From the NCBI GenBank assembly GCA_030538415.1, contig JAUNTY010000001.1, forward strand, positions 1 to 64,000: DNA of 64,000 nt, in the 5' to 3' direction. The stretch is from Neisseria sp. (lineage in GTDB: Bacteria; Pseudomonadota; Gammaproteobacteria; Burkholderiales; Neisseriaceae). Positions 55,424 to 64,000 of this stretch are shown piece by piece. Made by a program: the position numbers and the translations under genes. The first letter of the stretch is position 1. Each line of letters begins with the position of its first letter. Under the pieces are notes generated by a model that was not told where the DNA came from, searched no databases, and saw only the letters and a list, made by a program, of their open reading frames with translations.

Positions 55424-57405
55424 TGCTCGATGCCCCCTTCTTGAATGAGTGAATTTAAAATTAATGCTTCTTTTGACCATTTGTGGAATGAAAGTTGTTT
55501 TCCTGCACTCGGGTCACCACTGAAGTAATGTTTAATACCATCTAATTGGTCGGTTAGAGAGAAGCCGAAAATGGAAATAGAATCGACCAAATCCCTATTT
55601 TCTGCCAACCAAAGAACTACAAGCAAACCTAGAGAGAAAATTCTCATATCGTACTTCCTCATGAAGTACTCAGTATCAAACATTGTAATTTTAGTGCCTG
55701 CTTGTGCCAAATTAGTCAGATAGTCTAATCGAAATTTTGGAATAAAACTGTTTGCTCGAGGCAGTAATAAGAAATCAATGCAGCCAGCTTCTTCTTTTAA
55801 TTTTAAAGATTCCAAAGTAGGTGTACAGGCTTTTACAGATACTTTCTCACCATAATCAATTTTAGTATCTTGATTGGTTTCAAAATTATTAAAACGAATA
55901 ACAATATCGTAGGAATCGATTAATGCTCCTTTTCGCTTGTTTAATTCACAAGGGCTGTTTCCAACTACTGCTATTTTTTTACCTTTAATATATTTTTTGA
56001 AATCAGCCAAGTTTTTATTTGATTCATCATAAAACTTATATGCTACTTGCAATAAAGAAACATTTTCCAGTTCAGGGAATTGGGAAATATGGAAATCCTC
56101 AGCCAACAAGCGTGCAAATTGAGCATCATCGCAATATACGGACAAATCAGGAATACTGTCAAACGTCCGGGCAGCAGTCATTAATTTTACAGTTTGAGCA
56201 TTATTGATGCGGAATAATGAAGAAAATTCTTCTTTTTCCAGTAAGGTTTTAACAAAGCTTTTAATGATATTACTTCTTTGAAACCCAGGCGTATTGAGTA
56301 AGGGATAAACCTCATTAAATATATTGATTGTCGGGGCATTTTCCTCCAGCATCCTTGCCAATTTATATCTAGCAAACCCCATAAATTGGAAATAACTGCC
56401 ATCATTGAGTACTTTATGCAAAGGAGGTAGGTCTTGCAATGGTGTGACTGTAGGTGAAATTGGTAATAAATTTTCTTTTTGAAAACGTAAATTAGGCAAT
56501 TGTTTTTGAATAAATTGGTATGTCCATTCTTCACATAAAAGTTTTTTGCCATCTGAAATCTGCTCAATCAATCGCAAGATACTGCTTTGAAGCTCATGAT
56601 TACCACTTGATTTATGCCAATAAACTGACAAATGTTTTAAAAAGTAACCACGAATAGCAGGTTCTTTTGAAGGTTTGATATGTCGATCATTGAAAAAATT
56701 TTCTGTAATTTTCAAAATAGAAGCAAAACGGTTTTGATTGGTTACTGATTGCCCGGGAATATCACGGTTATAGTAATAACCGCCACCAGGCATTACAGCA
56801 ACTTTCTCTGACATATTTAGAACGGAAGCAATAAATGATACATCCTCATAGGCGCGAGCTTTGTTATCTAAGGAAATATAATTATCTTCAAGGAAAGACT
56901 TTTTGTATATTGCAAAGCAAATACCGACATTACCAAAGGCAAGACGGTGACAAATTTCATCTTTAGTTAATTGTAGAGAGCCTGTAAAACGCTTTGGTTG
57001 ATAGATAGAAACCAGTCTTTTTCGGAAACCTTGACGACACTCGAAATATGAATTGTAAAAAACAACATCTGCACATAACCCTTCCGCAGTAGCCAACAAA
57101 GGAGCGTAATAGTCATTATCTACATAATCATCAGGATCCAGGATGGCAACATATTCACCTGCCGCCACTGACAGACCTGCATTGACTGCTGTTCCATACC
57201 CTTGATTTTCTTGAAAAATTACTTTTACCTGTTTGGGGTGTTTGTTCTGTAATTTTTTCAGTACCTTGAGTGTGTTATCTAAAGAACCATCGTCAACAGC
57301 AATCACTTCGACATTTGGGTATTGCTGATTCAATACGGACAATGCAGCTCGTTCTACATAGGGAGCAACATTGTAACAGGGAAGAATGACTGAGATTTTT
57401 TTCAT
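55417..57405 (-). CDS. Two-domain glycosyltransferase: GT2 plus GT29-like
   Basis: 662 aa. N-terminal GT2 domain (1-230): KISVILPCYNVAPYVERA, VEVIAVDDGS, metal motif AILDPDDYVD (88-96). A helical middle (230-470) follows. The C-terminal part (475-655) resembles the sialylmotifs of GT29: VVGNSPCELNKRKGALID (480-497), DIVIRFNNFE (500-509), IFGFS and a His at about 641 (SFHKWSKEALIL). GT29 enzymes use CMP-sialate; CMP-Kdo is a chemically similar donor. The fusion suggests one enzyme that adds two sugars per repeat, hence a candidate capsule polymerase. Confidence 0.75.
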   Translation of the reverse strand: MKKISVILPCYNVAPYVERAALSVLNQQYPNVEVIAVDDGSLDNTLKVLKKLQNKHPKQVKVIFQENQGYGTAVNAGLSVAAGEYVAILDPDDYVDNDYYAPLLATAEGLCADVVFYNSYFECRQGFRKRLVSIYQPKRFTGSLQLTKDEICHRLAFGNVGICFAIYKKSFLEDNYISLDNKARAYEDVSFIASVLNMSEKVAVMPGGGYYYNRDIPGQSVTNQNRFASILKITENFFNDRHIKPSKEPAIRGYFLKHLSVYWHKSSGNHELQSSILRLIEQISDGKKLLCEEWTYQFIQKQLPNLRFQKENLLPISPTVTPLQDLPPLHKVLNDGSYFQFMGFARYKLARMLEENAPTINIFNEVYPLLNTPGFQRSNIIKSFVKTLLEKEEFSSLFRINNAQTVKLMTAARTFDSIPDLSVYCDDAQFARLLAEDFHISQFPELENVSLLQVAYKFYDESNKNLADFKKYIKGKKIAVVGNSPCELNKRKGALIDSYDIVIRFNNFETNQDTKIDYGEKVSVKACTPTLESLKLKEEAGCIDFLLLPRANSFIPKFRLDYLTNLAQAGTKITMFDTEYFMRKYDMRIFSLGLLVVLWLAENRDLVDSISIFGFSLTDQLDGIKHYFSGDPSAGKQLSFHKWSKEALILNSLIQEGGIEQC

Positions 57406-57433
57406 AATTAATTCCGTAGCTATTTTTCTTGGC

Positions 57434-58729
57434 TTAATTTAAGTTATCGCTATTTAATTTATCAGCGACAATTAATGCATCAATCATGGAGTCTTCAATA
57501 GAACAGTATTTCCAATCACCATAACGACCGATACTGTAAATGCCATAAGCTTCCAAATCAGCTTTAATAGTTATTTTTAGATTTTCTAATTTTGAATCAA
57601 CATGAACGTATGCAGGATCCATAATGATTGTTGAGTGTGAAACTAACTCATTATCCTCACCTATAACTTCAAGTTTTTTAAGATTTTCTAAAGTAAGATG
57701 GAGCTGCTCTTTAATATCAGTGGTTTCGTTGGCAGAAAGGCCAATCTCAACATACATACTGAGTTTATCGCTATCAAGAATATTGTCGTAAAAGCCAATT
57801 CGGTAGAAGTTGACTGATTTATCGGGAATGTAAGCCCAGTGAATATCCTTAATCCAAGATTTTTTTGAAAATCCTAAATTGAATACCAATACTTTATTCC
57901 ATGAAAGATTGTTAGCAACCTCTGTATAATCAGTTTTATTTTTAAATAAAGTTAAAAATTTATTTAACGGAGATGAGTTAATTAAAAATTCATAAGAGAT
58001 TTCTCTACCTAAATTAGTCGTTGCTATTTTTGATGTGCAATCAATTGAAATAACAAATTCATTTAACAGAATCTTATTTTTATCAATATTTTGAGCTAAG
58101 GCATCCACAAAAATTTTAGCCCCATTTTTTGGGTACATAAATTGGGAATTATAGCTTCCTTCGTAACCGCCTTTAAAATTCTTAATAACTTGTTCTAAAT
58201 CCGCATAAGGGAAAAAACGTCCCATAGCATCCTTGTCCAGGCTGTTTAAATCACAAGCATATAATTTTTCGTTGTAAGGTCTCAAAAATTTTTCTGTAAT
58301 TGAAATGCCAAATTTCCCATAAAGCATATCAAGAAAAGAGTTAAACTCCGATTCAGATTCTTGCTTTTTACGGAAATATAAATCATAAAGGCAGTCAATA
58401 AATTCTTCCTTTTTCAGTTGATGGATATTTGCCTGAAAAGGAAAGTCGACAATGATGTCCTTGTAAAAAATCTTTGTACATTTATCTTTATAAATTAGCT
58501 CATCGGGATTAATACGATTTTTAAAGATATTTTTAACACGCTCAGTTGCGAAATGAAAAAAATGTCCTGCATAATCCCAAATATAACCATTTTTATAGAT
58601 GGTTCTGCAATATCCACCCAATTCTGATTCTTTTTCAATAATCAGATAATCTCCACTATTAATAAAATTGGCAAATGTTAAACCTGACACACCGCCGCCA
58701 ACAATAAGATATTTACAAGAAGTTTTCAT
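57434..58729 (-). CDS. UDP-galactopyranose-mutase-like flavoprotein
   Basis: 431 aa. FAD-binding start YLIVGGGVSGLTFANF (GGGVSG 11-16), ESELGGYCRTIYKNGYIWDYAGHFFHF, and FLRPYNEKLYACDLNSLDKDAMGRFFPYA, a stretch common to UGM-like and protoporphyrinogen-oxidase-like sugar flavoenzymes. It might make UDP-galactofuranose for the capsule, or act on another nucleotide sugar; this subgroup is not the classical Glf. AT-rich, divergent from ctrA, last gene of the biosynthetic block. Confidence 0.75.
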   Translation of the reverse strand: MKTSCKYLIVGGGVSGLTFANFINSGDYLIIEKESELGGYCRTIYKNGYIWDYAGHFFHFATERVKNIFKNRINPDELIYKDKCTKIFYKDIIVDFPFQANIHQLKKEEFIDCLYDLYFRKKQESESEFNSFLDMLYGKFGISITEKFLRPYNEKLYACDLNSLDKDAMGRFFPYADLEQVIKNFKGGYEGSYNSQFMYPKNGAKIFVDALAQNIDKNKILLNEFVISIDCTSKIATTNLGREISYEFLINSSPLNKFLTLFKNKTDYTEVANNLSWNKVLVFNLGFSKKSWIKDIHWAYIPDKSVNFYRIGFYDNILDSDKLSMYVEIGLSANETTDIKEQLHLTLENLKKLEVIGEDNELVSHSTIIMDPAYVHVDSKLENLKITIKADLEAYGIYSIGRYGDWKYCSIEDSMIDALIVADKLNSDNLN

Positions 58730-58937
58730 GTTTACCTCAGTTATAATTAATAAGTTTTGTTGCTACATAAATCCTGCAAAACAACTTGCCTAAATTTTCT
58801 GTTTTGGGTCGTGCCTTTAAGGCTTGTTGGCTGTTTTATAGTTTATGGTATAATTTTTTTAGTTATACTTTACGGGAGAGTACGTGCCCGTAAATTTTGC
58901 ATTATAACCTAATTTAAATAAGTACAGAGGCGTTATT
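58730..58937. promoter_or_regulatory. Divergent promoter region between biosynthesis and ctrABCD
   Basis: 208 bp, AT-rich. Rightward -10 TATAAT (58849-58854) with weak -35 candidates TTGTTG or TTGGCT at 58824-58832. About 80 nt leader before ctrA, with a long T tract. In the meningococcus the equivalent site is a bidirectional capsule promoter; the AT-rich leader could fold, but I see no copy of its known thermosensor repeat. Confidence 0.5.
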
Positions 58938-60116
58938 GTGTCGACCGTTGCTAATTGTAGGGACTTTGGTATTTTATTGCTGGCTCTTGTCGGATTGTCG
59001 GCTTGCGGCAGCATCCCGACATCGGGGCCGAGTGGTAAAAAAGTTGTAGCCTTGTCGCAACAGCAGGCATCAACATCTGTGCCGGATGTGCAGCTGATCG
59101 AAGTCGATGAGGGCGTGGCACAATCGCTATATCGTCAGAAAAATGATCAATCGTTTGCCCAGTTGGGTGAAGGTTATGCTTCAGTCGGTATGGTTAATGT
59201 GGGCGATGTGTTGGATATCACCATTTGGGAGGCGGCGCCGGCGGTGTTGTTTGGCGGATCGCTGGGGTCGCTCGGCTCGGGCAGTGCGCAATTGACCAAG
59301 CTGCCGGAGCAGATGGTGTCGGCCAAGGGCATGATTTCGGTGCCGTTTGTCGGCGATGTTGCGGTGGCGGGTAAAACGCCGGCGCAGATTCAAGATATGA
59401 TTAAAGGCCGTCTGAAACGGATGGCCAATCAACCGCAGGTGATGGTGCGTTTGGCGCAGAATAATGCGGCGAATGTGTCGGTGGTTCGTGCGGGCAACAG
59501 TGTGCGGATGCCACTGACGGCGGCGGGTGAGCGGGTGTTGGATGCGGTGGCGGCGGTTGGCGGTTCAACGGCGAATGTGCAGGATACCAATGTGCAACTG
59601 ACGCGCGGCAATCAGGTGAAAACGGTGGCGCTGGAGGATTTGGTGGCCAATCCGCGCCAGAATATTTTGTTGCGCAAAGGCGACATTGTTACGATGATTA
59701 CCAACCCGAACAGTTTTACCGCGATGGGTGCGGTGGGGCGCAGCCAGCAGATCGGTTTTTCTGTGAAGGGTTTGTCGCTGGCTGAGGCGGTCGGCCGTAT
59801 GGGCGGTTTGCAAGACCGCCGCTCGGATGCGCGCGGGGTGTTTGTGTTTCGCTATACGGCATTGGCTGAGTTGCCGAGCGAGCAGCAATCGGCTTGGCTG
59901 GCGAAAGGTTATGGCAGCGAATCGGAAATTCCGGTGGTGTATCGTTTGAATATGACCGATGCCAATTCGCTTTTCTGGATGCAGCGCTTCCCGGTGAAGA
60001 ACAAAGATGTGCTTTATGTGTCTAATGCGCCGTTGGCTGAAGTACAGAAATTCTTGCAGTTTGTATTCTCGCCCGTGGTTAGCGGTGTAAACAGCATTGA
60101 TAATATTGCCAATTAA
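58938..60116 (+). CDS. ctrA: Capsule export outer-membrane lipoprotein CtrA
   Basis: 392 aa from GTG 58938, ribosome site AGAGG upstream. Lipoprotein signal with lipobox LSAC (Cys about 24), Poly_export domain (about 85-180) and a repeated SLBB-like part. Wza-family channel that lets capsule polymer through the outer membrane. Start of the export operon ctrABCD (region C). GC-rich again, in contrast with the biosynthesis cassette. Confidence 0.94.
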   Translation: MSTVANCRDFGILLLALVGLSACGSIPTSGPSGKKVVALSQQQASTSVPDVQLIEVDEGVAQSLYRQKNDQSFAQLGEGYASVGMVNVGDVLDITIWEAAPAVLFGGSLGSLGSGSAQLTKLPEQMVSAKGMISVPFVGDVAVAGKTPAQIQDMIKGRLKRMANQPQVMVRLAQNNAANVSVVRAGNSVRMPLTAAGERVLDAVAAVGGSTANVQDTNVQLTRGNQVKTVALEDLVANPRQNILLRKGDIVTMITNPNSFTAMGAVGRSQQIGFSVKGLSLAEAVGRMGGLQDRRSDARGVFVFRYTALAELPSEQQSAWLAKGYGSESEIPVVYRLNMTDANSLFWMQRFPVKNKDVLYVSNAPLAEVQKFLQFVFSPVVSGVNSIDNIAN

Positions 60117-60121
60117 TGAGT

Positions 60122-60157
60122 AGGCCGTCTGAAAGCCAATGAGCTTTCAGACGGCCT
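60122..60157. terminator. DUS hairpin between ctrA and ctrB
   Basis: AGGCCGTCTGAAAGC, 6-base loop, and the exact complement. No T run to speak of. Could partly stop transcription inside the export operon. Confidence 0.5.
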
Positions 60158-60181
60158 GTGGGTTTTTAAAATATCGAATGG

Positions 60182-61390
60182 ATGCAGAAAATGCCCGAGC
60201 AAAAACCGGTAGCGGCCTCAGCCGCGCAGCAGGCTGAGGCCGCAGCGAAACAAGCCGAAGCAGCGAAACAAGCCGAAGTGCGAAATAAACTGAAAGGCTG
60301 GATGTCGAAAGCCAGCCCGCTTTTCTGGGTGACCGTTATCATTCCGACGGTGGTTTCTGTGTTGTATTTCGGCCTGATTGCGTCAGACCAATATATATCC
60401 GAATCCAGTTTTGTGGTGCGCTCATCCAAAAGTCAGACTGCATTAAGCGATATAGGTGCAATTTTGCAGGGTGCCGGATTTTCACGGGCTCAGGATGATA
60501 CTTATGCTGTGCGTGAATATATGCAGTCACGTACGGCTTTGGAGGAGTTGGAAAAAACGTTGTCTGTACGGAATTTATACGAGGAAAAAGGAGATATTTT
60601 CAGTCGTTTTAATGGCTTCGGCTTGCTTGATTCGAATGAAGCTTTTTACCAATATTATGTGAAAAAGGTGGCGATTAATTTTGACTCAATATCCGGCATT
60701 ACTACTCTGGGTGTCGCTTCTTTTGAAGCAGGGGAATCTGCCAAGATTAATGCCGAGCTACTGAAGCAAGCGGAGATGCTGATTAACAAGCTTAATGCGC
60801 GTGCGCGTGTGGATACCATCCGTTATGCTGAAGATGCAGTAAAAGTGGCGGAAGAGCGGGTTCAGGAAGCGGCAGCCAATATGGTGGCCTACCGCACTGA
60901 GCACGGTATTTTTGATTTAAAAGCTCAATCCGAGGTACAGATGGGCTTGGTATCGAAATTGCAAGACGAATTGATTGTGATACAAACTCAGTTGGATCAG
61001 GTGCGCGCGGTGACACCGGATAACCCGCAAATTCCGGGTTTGCGTGCGCGCGAGCAAAGTTTACGTAAGGAAATCGCTCAACAGATGCGTATGATTTCGG
61101 GGGGAGGCAGTAATTCACTCACCAGCCAGGCCGCGGACTATCAACGTTTGTATTTAGAAAACGAGTTGGCCGAGAAACAAATGATGGTAGCAGTCACGTC
61201 GCTGGAAAACGCCAAAGCCGAAGCTGATCGTCAACAGCTCTATTTAGAAGTGGTGTCGCAGCCGAGCGTACCAGATATGGCGCAGCTGCCCAAACGGTTT
61301 TACGATATTGTTGCTACTTTGATTATCGGGTTGATGGTATATGGCATTATGAGTCTGTTGACGGCCAGTATTCGCGAGCATAAAAACTGA
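60182..61390 (+). CDS. ctrB: Capsule export inner-membrane co-polymerase protein CtrB
   Basis: 402 aa of the KpsE/PCP-3 family. One helix near the start (about 48-68, FWVTVIIPTVVSVLYFGLIA) and one near the end (FYDIVATLIIGLMVYGIMSLL), with a long coiled-coil periplasmic domain (about 150-350). Cytoplasmic N-terminus carries an AAKQAE repeat, coded by an 18-bp tandem. Links the ABC transporter to CtrA. Confidence 0.93.
   Translation: MQKMPEQKPVAASAAQQAEAAAKQAEAAKQAEVRNKLKGWMSKASPLFWVTVIIPTVVSVLYFGLIASDQYISESSFVVRSSKSQTALSDIGAILQGAGFSRAQDDTYAVREYMQSRTALEELEKTLSVRNLYEEKGDIFSRFNGFGLLDSNEAFYQYYVKKVAINFDSISGITTLGVASFEAGESAKINAELLKQAEMLINKLNARARVDTIRYAEDAVKVAEERVQEAAANMVAYRTEHGIFDLKAQSEVQMGLVSKLQDELIVIQTQLDQVRAVTPDNPQIPGLRAREQSLRKEIAQQMRMISGGGSNSLTSQAADYQRLYLENELAEKQMMVAVTSLENAKAEADRQQLYLEVVSQPSVPDMAQLPKRFYDIVATLIIGLMVYGIMSLLTASIREHKN
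60242..60277 (+). repeat. Two-copy 18-bp in-frame tandem in ctrB
   Basis: GCAGCGAAACAAGCCGAA twice without mismatch, coding AAKQAE-AAKQAE. It keeps the frame when copy number changes. Confidence 0.8.
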
Positions 61391-62187
61391 TGAAAGTGTT
61401 GCATCAAACTTCATTTTGGGAATCACTAGCTATTCAGCGACGGGTGATTGGCGCATTGTTGATACGCGAAATTATTACCCGTTACGGACGTAATAATATT
61501 GGCTTTTTGTGGTTGTTTGTTGAGCCATTATTAATGACGCTATTGATTGTTGGTTTATGGGGATATATTCGCGCGGATCAGGTATCATCATTGAACATGT
61601 TTGCTTTTGTGATGACGGGCTATCCGATGATGATGATGTGGCGGAGTGCTTCGTCACGTGCCATTGGTGCGATTGAAGCTAATATCAGCTTGTTGTATCA
61701 CCGCAATGTGCGGGTATTGGATACATTGTTGGCGCGGATGTTACTCGAAATTGCCGGTGCTACGATTGCTCAAGTTGTTATTGTGAGTTTTTTTGTGGCC
61801 ATGTCATGGATTGCGCCGCCATATGATGTGTTTTACATGCTTATAGCTTGGATGCTGATGGCGATGTTTGCAATTGGCTTGGGTTTGGTGATTTGCTCGG
61901 TGGCGCATAAATTTGAAGCATTTGGGAAAATATGGGGAACATTGAGCTTTTTGATGATGCCGCTTTCCGGTGTGTTTTTCTTTGTGCATGTGCTACCTGC
62001 CCAAATTCAAAAATATGTGTTGTGGATTCCGATGGTGCATGGCACGGAAATGTTCCGTGCAGGGTATTTTGGGTCGTCTGTCATTACTTATGAAAATCCG
62101 TGGTATCTGCTGTTGTGTAATCTGGTGCTACTGCTGTTGGGGTTGGCGATGGTGAGTCAATTCAGTAAGGGGATTGAGCCGCAATGA
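61390..62187 (+). CDS. ctrC: Capsule export ABC transporter permease CtrC
   Basis: 265 aa, six helices, ABC-2 type (KpsM family). Starts in the last base of the ctrB stop (TGATG). Typical opening [34 protein letters not shown]. Inner-membrane channel for the capsule polymer on its Kdo lipid anchor, with CtrD as motor. Confidence 0.95.
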   Translation: MKVLHQTSFWESLAIQRRVIGALLIREIITRYGRNNIGFLWLFVEPLLMTLLIVGLWGYIRADQVSSLNMFAFVMTGYPMMMMWRSASSRAIGAIEANISLLYHRNVRVLDTLLARMLLEIAGATIAQVVIVSFFVAMSWIAPPYDVFYMLIAWMLMAMFAIGLGLVICSVAHKFEAFGKIWGTLSFLMMPLSGVFFFVHVLPAQIQKYVLWIPMVHGTEMFRAGYFGSSVITYENPWYLLLCNLVLLLLGLAMVSQFSKGIEPQ

Positions 62188-62834
62188 TTTCTGTGGAACA
62201 TGTATCTAAGCGTTACCAAACTCGGACGGGCTGGCGCACGGTATTGAAGGATATTAACTTTATGCTGAAAAAGGGCGAAAAAGTAGGCATATTGGGGCGC
62301 AATGGTGCAGGAAAATCGACCTTAATCCGATTGATTAGCGGTGTCGAATCTCCGACGGAGGGAGAAATTAAGCGTACCATGAGTATTTCTTGGCCACTTG
62401 CATTTGCAGGTGCATTCCAGGGAAGCCTTACCGGCATGGACAATCTGCGTTTTATCTGCCGCATCTATAATGTGGATATTGATTATGTGAAGGCGTTTAC
62501 CGAGGAATTTTCCGAGCTGGGGCAGTATCTGTATGAGCCGGTAAAGCGTTATTCTTCGGGTATGAAAGCGCGGCTGGCATTTGCCTTGTCGCTGGCGGTG
62601 GAGTTTGACTGCTATTTGATTGATGAGGTGATTGCGGTGGGCGACTCGCGCTTTGCGGCCAAGTGTAAGTATGAGCTGTTTGAAAAGCGCAAAGATCGTT
62701 CGATTATTCTGGTGTCACACAGCCACAGCGCGATGAAGCAATATTGCGACAATGCGATGGTGCTGGAGGCGGGGCATTTGTATAAATTTGATAATATGGA
62801 TGAGGCTTATCAGTATTACAACGCACTTTTGTAA
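62184..62834 (+). CDS. ctrD: Capsule export ABC transporter ATPase CtrD
   Basis: 216 aa (KpsT family). Walker [10 protein letters not shown] (about 38-46), signature [20 protein letters not shown], Walker [12 protein letters not shown], and H-loop [10 protein letters not shown]. Starts within the ctrC stop (ATGA). No substrate-binding C-terminal extension, as expected for capsule systems whose polymer has a lipid anchor. Confidence 0.95.
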   Translation: MISVEHVSKRYQTRTGWRTVLKDINFMLKKGEKVGILGRNGAGKSTLIRLISGVESPTEGEIKRTMSISWPLAFAGAFQGSLTGMDNLRFICRIYNVDIDYVKAFTEEFSELGQYLYEPVKRYSSGMKARLAFALSLAVEFDCYLIDEVIAVGDSRFAAKCKYELFEKRKDRSIILVSHSHSAMKQYCDNAMVLEAGHLYKFDNMDEAYQYYNALL

Positions 62835-62920
62835 TGCTTATTCATGCAAGTCGGCGTAATTTTCTGAATCAATTATGACAGGGCGGTATTTATTCCGCGA
62901 TTTCACGTCATTTTGCATCG

Positions 62921-62966
62921 GGCTTTGTGGTCAATATCATCAATGATTGACCACAAAGCCTTTTTT
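62921..62966 (+). terminator. Strong terminator of ctrABCD
   Basis: 15-bp perfect stem GGCTTTGTGGTCAAT / ATTGACCACAAAGCC with a 10-base loop, followed by T6. Rho-independent. Without DUS, unlike most hairpins here. Confidence 0.85.
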
Positions 62967-63069
62967 GTTGGCGGTAAATATCGGGCAAAAATTTTGTGTG
63001 ACGAATAGCTCTGTTAATGGTGGAGATGGGGTGGAAAACTTAATCTAAGTTACTACATATAAAAATATA

Positions 63070-63219
63070 GTATTGATTTTTATTTTGAAGATTGTTGTAA
63101 ATACATGAATTACTAGAAAAATCAATGATATTTCCTCAAATAAGCGATTGTGTATTTACGACACTTTTATTGCAGGGGAGGCTAAATTATCAACCACCGA
63201 ACCATGTCGGTGGTTTTTT
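63070..63219 (+). ncRNA. Candidate small RNA or riboregulator in the ctrD-adhesin gap
   Basis: AT-rich 150 bp with no ORF, ending in a second perfect terminator (stem ACCACCGA/TCGGTGGT, 63193-63214, then T6). There is no coding gene between the ctrD terminator and this one, so a short transcript of its own is expected. A GGGGAGG motif (63175-63181) just before the stem could be an mRNA-pairing site. A possible -35/-10 (TTGATT ... TGTAAA, 63074-63103) is weak. Confidence 0.4.
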
Positions 63220-63577
63220 ATTTTAAAACGAACAAATATATTTTAATGCGCAAGATAATATTTTTAATACATATTACATCAAAATATTTATAGGAATTGA
63301 AATTTAATGACTTTTGAGTAAAACATCTATTAATATTGCTTTACATATAATAAGTTGTGCCATTAAAATTTATTTGTCATTGTATTTGGTTTTGACGCCA
63401 AATTGTGATTATTATAATACAAGATTGTCCAAAATATAAGAGTTAATAAACTATCAATAGCTGATTAGTAATGGTGGTTATTGATAAAATATTAACAATA
63501 ATATTCAAAAACATTACTGGAAAATAGCCTTTATTCATCGTTCATCGTGATAACAACTTCATTGTTGGGAGAGTGTC
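63220..63577. promoter_or_regulatory. AT-rich upstream region of the adhesin gene
   Basis: About 360 bp, very AT-rich, with no DUS and no gene. It holds many TATAAT-like sequences (63407-63440) and a GGGAGA ribosome site just before the GTG. Such regions are often transcriptional regulator targets; I see no homopolymer or tetranucleotide tract. Confidence 0.45.
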
Positions 63578-64000
63578 GTGAGTAAAAAGAGCCCTATTTC
63601 CGTATTATCAAAAACGTCCGGTTATCGCACCATCGCAGCCATGCTGATGGTCGGTATGTCTTCAATTGCTATGGCTGCTACTGCAGATTACGTCAGCATC
63701 AACGATGCTGGCACAACAAGAGATAACAAAAATAGTGATGGCGCCACAGGCACTAATGCTGTTGCGATTGGTGTCAATGCTACTTCGTCCGGCTTGAATT
63801 CCCAGGCATTCGGCACCAATGCCGCGTCAAGCGGAAGCTCTTCAATCAGCGTTGGCACTAATTCTAGCGCTACGGGTGATGCTGCTTCAGCATATGGGCA
63901 GGATGCACATGCTTCAGCCAACGGTGCTACCGCTATCGGCCGCCAGTCGGTTGCCAGTGGCAGCGGCAGCATTGCAATGGGCTCAGCAGCACAAGCTAGT
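63578..64000 (+). CDS. Trimeric autotransporter adhesin, N-terminal part (continues past the window)
   Basis: GTG at 63578, ribosome site GGGAGA, 141 codons open to the edge. An extended signal peptide (KTSGYRTIAAMLMVGMSSIA, cleavage near MAATA) as in trimeric autotransporters, then YadA-head-like repeats of about 14 residues (TNAVAIGVNATSSG, ATAIGRQSVASGSG, SIAMGSAAQ). The stalk and anchor lie outside. Binds host surfaces or matrix in known members. Placed next to the capsule export genes. Confidence 0.85.
   Translation, partial: MSKKSPISVLSKTSGYRTIAAMLMVGMSSIAMAATADYVSINDAGTTRDNKNSDGATGTNAVAIGVNATSSGLNSQAFGTNAASSGSSSISVGTNSSATGDAASAYGQDAHASANGATAIGRQSVASGSGSIAMGSAAQAS

Noticed and set aside
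63688..63972. 94-codon antisense frame in the adhesin
   Set aside because: Shadow of the repetitive YadA-like head; no start signals.

Overview
The window is chromosomal DNA of a Neisseria-type betaproteobacterium (family Neisseriaceae). The 12-mer DNA uptake sequence AGGCCGTCTGAA (AG dialect) occurs dozens of times, often as inverted pairs that form terminator-like hairpins; the ATGCCGTCTGAA form typical of the gonococcus/meningococcus is rare (for example at 34261 and 38931). Correia-type elements, dRS3/NIME-like repeats and a meningococcus-like capsule export locus agree with this. It is more likely a commensal or animal-associated Neisseria than N. meningitidis, because it carries a beta-oxidation island and a urea transporter. 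I cannot name the species.

Layout. (1) 1-8.6 kb: a glutamine amidotransferase, a small membrane protein, a lone urease gamma subunit (ureA) and the urea ABC transporter urtABCDE, all on the minus strand; ureA and urtA carry the same palindromic operator. (2) 8.9-24.5 kb: housekeeping and transport genes (metallophosphoesterase, GlcG/HbpS-like protein, Mtr-type permease, PnuC, MgtE, PrmC, DODA dioxygenase, pyrBI with a leader-peptide attenuator, small envelope proteins, a TetR/MFS efflux pair). (3) 24.9-34.3 kb: a fatty-acid beta-oxidation island, psrA-like regulator, fadE, fadL, a FadN-type fadB and fadA, with PsrA-like boxes before the regulator and fadL. (4) 34.8-43.3 kb: small lipoprotein, peroxiredoxin, pyruvate kinase, gamma-carbonic anhydrase, argE, dnaJ, and a Sel1-repeat protein. 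(5) 43.4-62.8 kb: a complete ABC-transporter-dependent (group 2) capsule locus: kpsS/kpsC (anchor synthesis), rmlC-rmlA-galE (meningococcal region D-like, without rmlB), kdsA, a decayed second galE, an AT-rich biosynthetic cassette (GT2, a phase-variable acyltransferase with a 10-base G/C tract, a GT4-like enzyme, a GT2-GT29-like fusion, a UDP-galactopyranose-mutase-like flavoprotein), then ctrABCD. (6) 63.6 kb to the end: the start of a trimeric autotransporter adhesin.

How it fits together. The capsule locus appears able to build, decorate and export a polysaccharide on a poly-beta-Kdo lipid anchor; kdsA and a GT29-like domain suggest, but do not prove, that Kdo is also part of the repeat unit. 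The fad island would let the cell take up (FadL) and degrade fatty acids, with no fadD in view. The urea transporter is co-regulated with ureA, but ureB, ureC and the accessory genes are absent here.

Intergenic DNA is dense in small mobile repeats: seven Correia-type elements whose terminal arms differ in sequence but stay complementary, nine elements of two MITE families that share the same ends, a TA-flanked MITE holding a NIME, and one MITE nested inside a relative with CTAG target duplications. No transposase, tRNA, rRNA or CRISPR array was found.
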